Notes under the pieces: model-generated
What the model saw: the letters and a program-made list of their open reading frames with translations, nothing else
Told to the model about the DNA's origin: nothing
Database searches by the model: none
Shown: positions 60,488 through 64,000 of the stretch, piece by piece
How the letters are laid out: every line of letters starts with the position of its first letter
Position numbering within the stretch: position 1 is the stretch's first letter
Source: DASPKM01 sp035628135
Lineage (GTDB): Bacteria; Bacteroidota; Bacteroidia; Chitinophagales; Chitinophagaceae
NCBI GenBank assembly: GCA_035628135.1
Contig: DASPKM010000010.1
Location: forward strand, 620,001 to 684,000
Reading direction: 5' to 3'
DNA length: 64,000 bases
Made by a program: the position numbers and the translations under genes

Positions 60488-60526
60488 TGCAATACTAAAA
60501 GCGTGAGCCTGGAGGAACCCTTAGGA

Positions 60527-60547
60527 CCTAACCATAACCCATAACCG
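60527..60547. repeat. Iterated TAACC intergenic word
   Basis: CCTAACCATAACCCATAACC holds three copies of ATAACC/CTAACC in the 68-bp gap after the M28 gene. It is a further member of the iterated gap words in this window. Confidence 0.4.
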
Positions 60548-60555
60548 GCAACGGC

Positions 60556-60990
60556 ATGAAGCTAAAGCTCGATTTGGAGGAACTTGCGCAGGATTTTTTT
60601 GAAGATACCCGCCTGCTGGGCATTGTAGCCCCCATGAAAGATTATCGTTTCTCCTGGTTGCTCAACCACAAGCTGCGGTTCGATTTCCGCGTAAAGAATG
60701 ATATCGAGATACAGCTCACTAAAAAAGGTAGGCAATATTTTTTTGCAGTGTACGAATACCGCGAGCCCGCCTCTTCGCTTTGCCATTATTTGTACAACAA
60801 TCAATTCGACGGCGAATACCTGCTGCCGGAATTCAGGCACCTCGATTTTTTATGGTTGATGAAAGGAGATATTGCATCCAACGAATTGCTTGCGGAATTG
60901 TCCGGCTCTCTTAAATCGCTGCCCGGCGTACAATTGGTGATGGAACTGACCAATGAAAAAATAAAGCACAAAGGACACCTGATATTTTAA
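60556..60990 (+). CDS. IPExxxVDY family protein
   Basis: 144 residues. The block YLLPEFRHLDFLWLMKG is the naming motif of the family (I/L-P-E-x3-V/L-D-Y/F), close to residue 95. The N-terminal half (FFEDTRLLGIVAPMKDYRFSWLLNHKLRFDF) and the charged middle match it too. These small cytoplasmic proteins are restricted to Bacteroidota and often lie near pyruvate kinase or cell-division genes; none is nearby here. Function unknown. The start MKLKLDLEELAQ is a regular family N-terminus. Confidence 0.85.
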   Translation: MKLKLDLEELAQDFFEDTRLLGIVAPMKDYRFSWLLNHKLRFDFRVKNDIEIQLTKKGRQYFFAVYEYREPASSLCHYLYNNQFDGEYLLPEFRHLDFLWLMKGDIASNELLAELSGSLKSLPGVQLVMELTNEKIKHKGHLIF

Positions 60991-60996
60991 TTACCC

Positions 60997-61086
60997 GTTA
61001 TTAATTATTAATTATTCATAACCTTTACACTGTTATCCCCTACGCCGGGAACGATCAACGATCAACAATCAATAATTAATAATAAA
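60997..61086. repeat. AT-rich iterated repeat with inverted arms
   Basis: Left arm 60997-61021 consists of three TTATTAAT/TTAATTATT units; right part 61051-61086 has (A)CGATCAACGATCAACAATCAATAATTAATAAT. The arms are partly inverted copies of each other, and the AATCAATAATTAATAAT string also occurs at about 38831-38847. The gap lies directly upstream of the pterin dehydratase gene. Confidence 0.5.
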
Positions 61087-61089
61087 TGT

Positions 61090-61320
61090 ATGTGGACCGA
61101 ACAGAATAACAAGCTCTACCGTAAATTCCAGTTCAAGGACTTTTCGGAAGCCTTTGCTTTTATGACAAGGGTAGCGCTGGTAGCTGAAAAAATGGACCAC
61201 CATCCATTGTGGACCAATGTATGGAACAGTGTAGAGGTTTGGCTTAGCACGCACAGCGCCGGCGATGTAGTAACCGATAAAGATCACAAACTGGCAGCCG
61301 CGATAGACAAACTTGTATAA
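61090..61320 (+). CDS. 4a-hydroxytetrahydrobiopterin dehydratase (pterin carbinolamine dehydratase)
   Basis: 76 residues, which is short for the family (usually ~95-110) but carries the whole core: FKDFSEAFAFMTRVALVAEKMDHHPLWTNVWNSVEVWLSTH in blocks (AFMTRVALVAEK, MDHHPLWTNVWN, LSTHSAGDVVTDKD). The HHP and following W/T/H residues form the active site. The enzyme recycles the 4a-carbinolamine of tetrahydropterins made during aromatic hydroxylations. The ATG at 61090 (MWTEQNN) fits the family; an out-of-frame ATG lies 4 bp earlier. Its last 8 bp overlap the next gene. Confidence 0.92.
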   Translation: MWTEQNNKLYRKFQFKDFSEAFAFMTRVALVAEKMDHHPLWTNVWNSVEVWLSTHSAGDVVTDKDHKLAAAIDKLV

Positions 61321-61996
61321 TTTGAATCCCGAGGAACACATCTTGCAAAGCTGGCACACCAATGCCAATGCATGGACCAACGCCATTAACCAGCAATCCA
61401 TCGAAAGCAGGAAGCTGGCTACCAACAAGGCCATTGTAGATGCAATCGTGCAGCAACATCCGCTCACCATGCTGGATGTTGGATGCGGCGAAGGTTGGCT
61501 CTGCCGCGCCGTGCAGCAACATGGCATAGATACCACAGGCATAGACGCCATACCAGCATTGGTACAAGCCGCGAAGCAACAAGGCGATGGCGCTTATCAC
61601 GTGTGCAGCTACCAGGACTTGCTTGCAGGAAAGTTCGATACCAGCAAACGGTTTGACGTGATCGTGTTTAATTTTTCATTGTTTGGAGAAGAGCTTGCGG
61701 AAGATTTGTTGAAGGCATTACAGAATTATTTATCGCCCGGCGGCAAGCTGATCATTCAAACCTTGCATCCCATGTCTGCTTCCATTGAACCGCCTTATGA
61801 AACCGGTTGGCGTAACGGAAGCTGGGCAGGTTTTTCCGATGACTTTACCGATCCGGCGCCCTGGTATTTCAGGACCCTTGCAAGCTGGGTGCAATTGTTT
61901 ACAGATACAGGATACATATTGCACCAGTTAAGCGAACCCATTCATCCCAATACCGGCAAGCCGGCCTCAGTTATTTTTATTTGCATGCGACGATAG
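61313..61996 (+). CDS. Class I SAM-dependent methyltransferase
   Basis: 227 residues if the TTG at 61313 is the start; another in-frame TTG at 61322 would shorten it by three residues, and no ATG is available in the N-terminal part. The SAM-binding strand is LTMLDVGCGEGWLCRAVQQ, followed by TTGIDAIPALVQAAKQ and the post-II region FDVIVFNFSLFGEEL. The C-terminal part has LIIQTLHPMSASIEPPYE. The target is unknown; members of this type in Bacteroidota are often found near pterin or thiol genes. It overlaps the dehydratase gene by 8 bp, suggesting coupled translation. Confidence 0.88.
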   Translation: MYNLNPEEHILQSWHTNANAWTNAINQQSIESRKLATNKAIVDAIVQQHPLTMLDVGCGEGWLCRAVQQHGIDTTGIDAIPALVQAAKQQGDGAYHVCSYQDLLAGKFDTSKRFDVIVFNFSLFGEELAEDLLKALQNYLSPGGKLIIQTLHPMSASIEPPYETGWRNGSWAGFSDDFTDPAPWYFRTLASWVQLFTDTGYILHQLSEPIHPNTGKPASVIFICMRR

Positions 61997-61997
61997 T

Positions 61998-62912
61998 ATG
62001 CCCGCAGCATCTACCATACTCATGATCCGGCCGGCCGCCTTTAGCTTTAATGAGCAAACCGCCGCTAATAACTTCTTTCAGTCGCAACCGAAGCTGCAGG
62101 CATCGGAAATACAACAACAAGTGCTGGACGAATTCGACAATATGACGCGCTTGCTGGTTGAACAGGATATAGAAGTACTGGTAATTGAAGACACTCCCGA
62201 ACCTGCCAAGCCCGATGCCATTTTTCCCAACAACTGGTTTTGCACCCTGCCTTCTGGCATTATTGCGGTGTTCCCGATGTTTGCCGCCAACCGCCGCATC
62301 GAAAAGCGCGACGACATACTGCAATGGTTAACCGAAAACTTCCAAACTACCGGTGTGCAGGATTGGAGTGAATACGAAGCGGAAGGCCGTTTCCTGGAAG
62401 GTACGGGCAGCATGGTGATCGATCACGATAACAAGATCATTTACGCATGCCGCTCCCAACGCACCGATACTTCCGTACTTGAAAAATTTGCCTCGGCCCA
62501 CGGCTACCATGCGCTGGCCTTTAGTGCTGCTGATCAAAATGGACGACCCATATATCATACCAACGTTATGATGTGCATAGGCAATGGCTTTGCAGTAGTA
62601 TGCGCCGACGCCATTGCAGACGAAACCGAACGCATAGCGGTTACCCAGTTATTGGAATCGACCGGCCATGACATCATCCGCATTTCGCTACAACAAATGC
62701 ATGCTTTTGCGGGCAACATGCTGCAGCTTCAAAATATGCGCGGTGAACTTTTTATCGTGCTAAGCGCATCCGCCTGGAACAGCCTGCGGGAAGATCAGCA
62801 CAACCAACTCCAATCATTCGCCCAACCCCTTGTAATTGATGTGCCCACTATCGAAAAAATAGAAGGTGGAAGCGTTCGCTGTATGATGGCGGAGATCTTT
62901 TTAAAAGCTTAA
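61998..62912 (+). CDS. ctlX: CtlX-like guanidine-modifying hydrolase (arginine deiminase-related)
   Basis: 304 residues in the alpha/beta propeller superfamily of amidinotransferases and arginine deiminases. The first block KPDAIFPNNWFCTLPSG holds the substrate-guanidine Asp, RFLEGTGSMVIDHDN the Glu-His region, PIYHTNVMMCIGNGF the catalytic His, and the C-terminal GGSVRCMMAEIF the nucleophile Cys295. This set is that of citrulline-utilization hydrolase CtlX, which splits citrulline to ornithine plus CO2 and ammonia. Whether it acts on citrulline here is inferred. The gene begins 1 bp after the methyltransferase stop and overlaps the convergent selD end by 4 bp. Confidence 0.88.
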   Translation: MPAASTILMIRPAAFSFNEQTAANNFFQSQPKLQASEIQQQVLDEFDNMTRLLVEQDIEVLVIEDTPEPAKPDAIFPNNWFCTLPSGIIAVFPMFAANRRIEKRDDILQWLTENFQTTGVQDWSEYEAEGRFLEGTGSMVIDHDNKIIYACRSQRTDTSVLEKFASAHGYHALAFSAADQNGRPIYHTNVMMCIGNGFAVVCADAIADETERIAVTQLLESTGHDIIRISLQQMHAFAGNMLQLQNMRGELFIVLSASAWNSLREDQHNQLQSFAQPLVIDVPTIEKIEGGSVRCMMAEIFLKA

Positions 62913-63985
62913 TCCTTCACCAAGATCATCTTTTCCTCCTTCGCCCCGCTCACCTCGCGCTCCCCTTTTTCCCCATTTCTCAAAAACCTCCCGATAACCA
63001 CGCCATCCGCTCCTATCACCTCCCGCACTTCCTCCAATGCACTATCATCCACCGCCACCAGCAGTCCTCCGTTAGTTTGCGGATCTGGCAATAGGTTAAA
63101 TGCTTCCATTACATTAATGCCTTTATCGAACCCCACGAGTGTGCTATAACTATTCCAATTGCGATAGGTGGCATCGGGCACTATCCGTTCTTTTAGATAA
63201 TCCTTTGCGCCATCCAGCACCGGGATTTTGCCGTAATACAATTCGGCTTGCAATCCCGCTCCTTCGCACATCTCTACAAGATGTCCTAACAGTCCAAAGC
63301 CTGTTACATCGGTCATGGCATGCACACCCTTTATTTTGCCCAGCGCAGTGCCGGCCTTATTCAATGTTGTAAGTTGTTGAACAAACGCTTGCTGGTGCCC
63401 TGGCAGTAGTTTTCCTCTTTTTTGCGCTGTGGACAATATACCCGTGCCGATCGGTTTCGTCAGTAGCAGCCAGTCGCCCGGCTTTGCGGTATTATTTTTC
63501 TTTAAATTTTCCAGTGGCACCGTGCCAGTAACGGCCAGGCCGAATATGGGTTCGGTTGCATCGATGCTATGGCCGCCTGCCAGCGGAATGCCTGCAGCAC
63601 TGCAAACTGCACGGCCACCTTCCAATACCTGCTGCGCCAGTGTTGCCGGTAATTTTTCCACCGGCCAGCCCAATATGGCCAGCGCCATTATTGGCTGGCC
63701 ACCCATCGCATATACATCACTGATAGCATTGGCGGCAGCCACTCTTCCAAAGTCAAAGGCATCGTCTACAATCGGCATAAAAAAATCGGTGGTGGAAATA
63801 AGGCCTATGCCATTACCCATGTCGTACACGGCAGCATCGTCTTTGCTTTCGCTTCCTACCAGCAGTTTGGCATTGAATTGACTTGCGGAACCTTGCAAGA
63901 TTTCTTCCAGCACTTTGGGCGCAATTTTACAACCGCAACCCGCGCCATGTGAATATTGGGTAAGCAAAATACGTTCTTCGGCCAT
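62909..63985 (-). CDS. selD: Selenide, water dikinase
   Basis: 358 residues. It makes selenophosphate from selenide and ATP. The N-terminal active site GAGCGCKIAPKVLEEIL places Cys17 and Lys20 exactly at the E. coli positions, and LVGSESKDDAAVYDMGNG, ISTTDFFMPIVDDAFDFG, and AMTDVTGFGLLGHLVEMCEG complete the ATP-binding core. The catalytic residue is Cys, not selenocysteine. No selA, selB or tRNA-Sec gene is in view, so the product may feed tRNA 2-selenouridine instead. Upstream DNA is cut off by the window edge, 15 bp beyond the start. Confidence 0.96.
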   Translation of the reverse strand: MAEERILLTQYSHGAGCGCKIAPKVLEEILQGSASQFNAKLLVGSESKDDAAVYDMGNGIGLISTTDFFMPIVDDAFDFGRVAAANAISDVYAMGGQPIMALAILGWPVEKLPATLAQQVLEGGRAVCSAAGIPLAGGHSIDATEPIFGLAVTGTVPLENLKKNNTAKPGDWLLLTKPIGTGILSTAQKRGKLLPGHQQAFVQQLTTLNKAGTALGKIKGVHAMTDVTGFGLLGHLVEMCEGAGLQAELYYGKIPVLDGAKDYLKERIVPDATYRNWNSYSTLVGFDKGINVMEAFNLLPDPQTNGGLLVAVDDSALEEVREVIGADGVVIGRFLRNGEKGEREVSGAKEEKMILVKD

Positions 63986-64000
63986 GCTAATTGTTTATAG

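Noticed and set aside
1..64000. tRNA, rRNA or mobile-element genes
   Set aside because: I found no cloverleaf-like sequences, no transposase or integrase motifs, and no direct-repeat insertion borders. A dedicated tRNA scan would be needed to exclude them fully.

Overview
The window reads as a stretch of chromosome from a free-living aerobic member of the Bacteroidota, most likely the Chitinophagaceae or a close family. This rests on several lineage markers. They are a complete alternative complex III plus cytochrome c oxidase operon, a GLPGLI-family protein, an IPExxxVDY-family protein, two outer-membrane beta-barrel proteins with carboxypeptidase-like regulatory domains, a futalosine-pathway menaquinone gene, and repeated TAnnTTTG promoter elements in front of genes with no obvious Shine-Dalgarno sequence. 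Base composition and coding style look uniform. I see no transposase, integrase, phage gene, CRISPR array, rRNA or tRNA.

Layout. At 1-2.5 kb lie the start of a truncated FAD oxidoreductase, trmB with a small Cys-rich partner, an alkyltransferase-like protein without the reactive cysteine, and a secreted NTF2-like protein. From 18.4 down to 2.5 kb on the minus strand runs one respiratory operon: actABCDEF (quinol:cytochrome c oxidoreductase), ctaC, ctaD, the heme O synthase gene, two subunit III genes, subunit IV, a Sco copper chaperone and a DUF420 protein. Together these take electrons from menaquinol to oxygen and assemble the oxidase. At 18.8-31.6 kb are a DUF6787-PurN fusion, a regulatory-domain protein, a serine hydrolase, rpoN (sigma-54) with a PAP2-like membrane protein, a membrane dipeptidase, a D-aminoacylase-type amidohydrolase, and a minus-strand S9 peptidase-AraC-cupin group.

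At 31.7-36.3 kb the minus strand carries a fused 2-oxoacid dehydrogenase E1 and an active/inactive pair of M16 peptidases. A retropepsin-PDZ protein and mqnC (menaquinone synthesis, which supplies the quinone used by the respiratory operon) follow. At 39.5-44.0 kb is a compact overlapping operon of a glycosyltransferase, UDP-galactopyranose mutase and a GH1-like/SDR fusion, with a sigma-54-like sequence directly in front. At 44-54.7 kb come a two-component system, a GLPGLI protein, two paralogous outer-membrane barrels and small secreted or hypothetical proteins. At 54.9-64 kb lie a SWIM-SNF2 helicase, an M28 peptidase with PA and PDZ domains, an IPExxxVDY protein, a pterin dehydratase, a methyltransferase, a CtlX-type guanidine-modifying enzyme and selD.

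Most of the window is core metabolism and envelope biology. I found no convincing new defence or mobile system. The points most worth a second look are the DUF6787-PurN fusion, the Glf/GH1-SDR operon with its possible sigma-54 promoter, the twin barrels with glycine-rich segments, a 55-residue ORF with its own terminator, and the short iterated words that fill many intergenic gaps.
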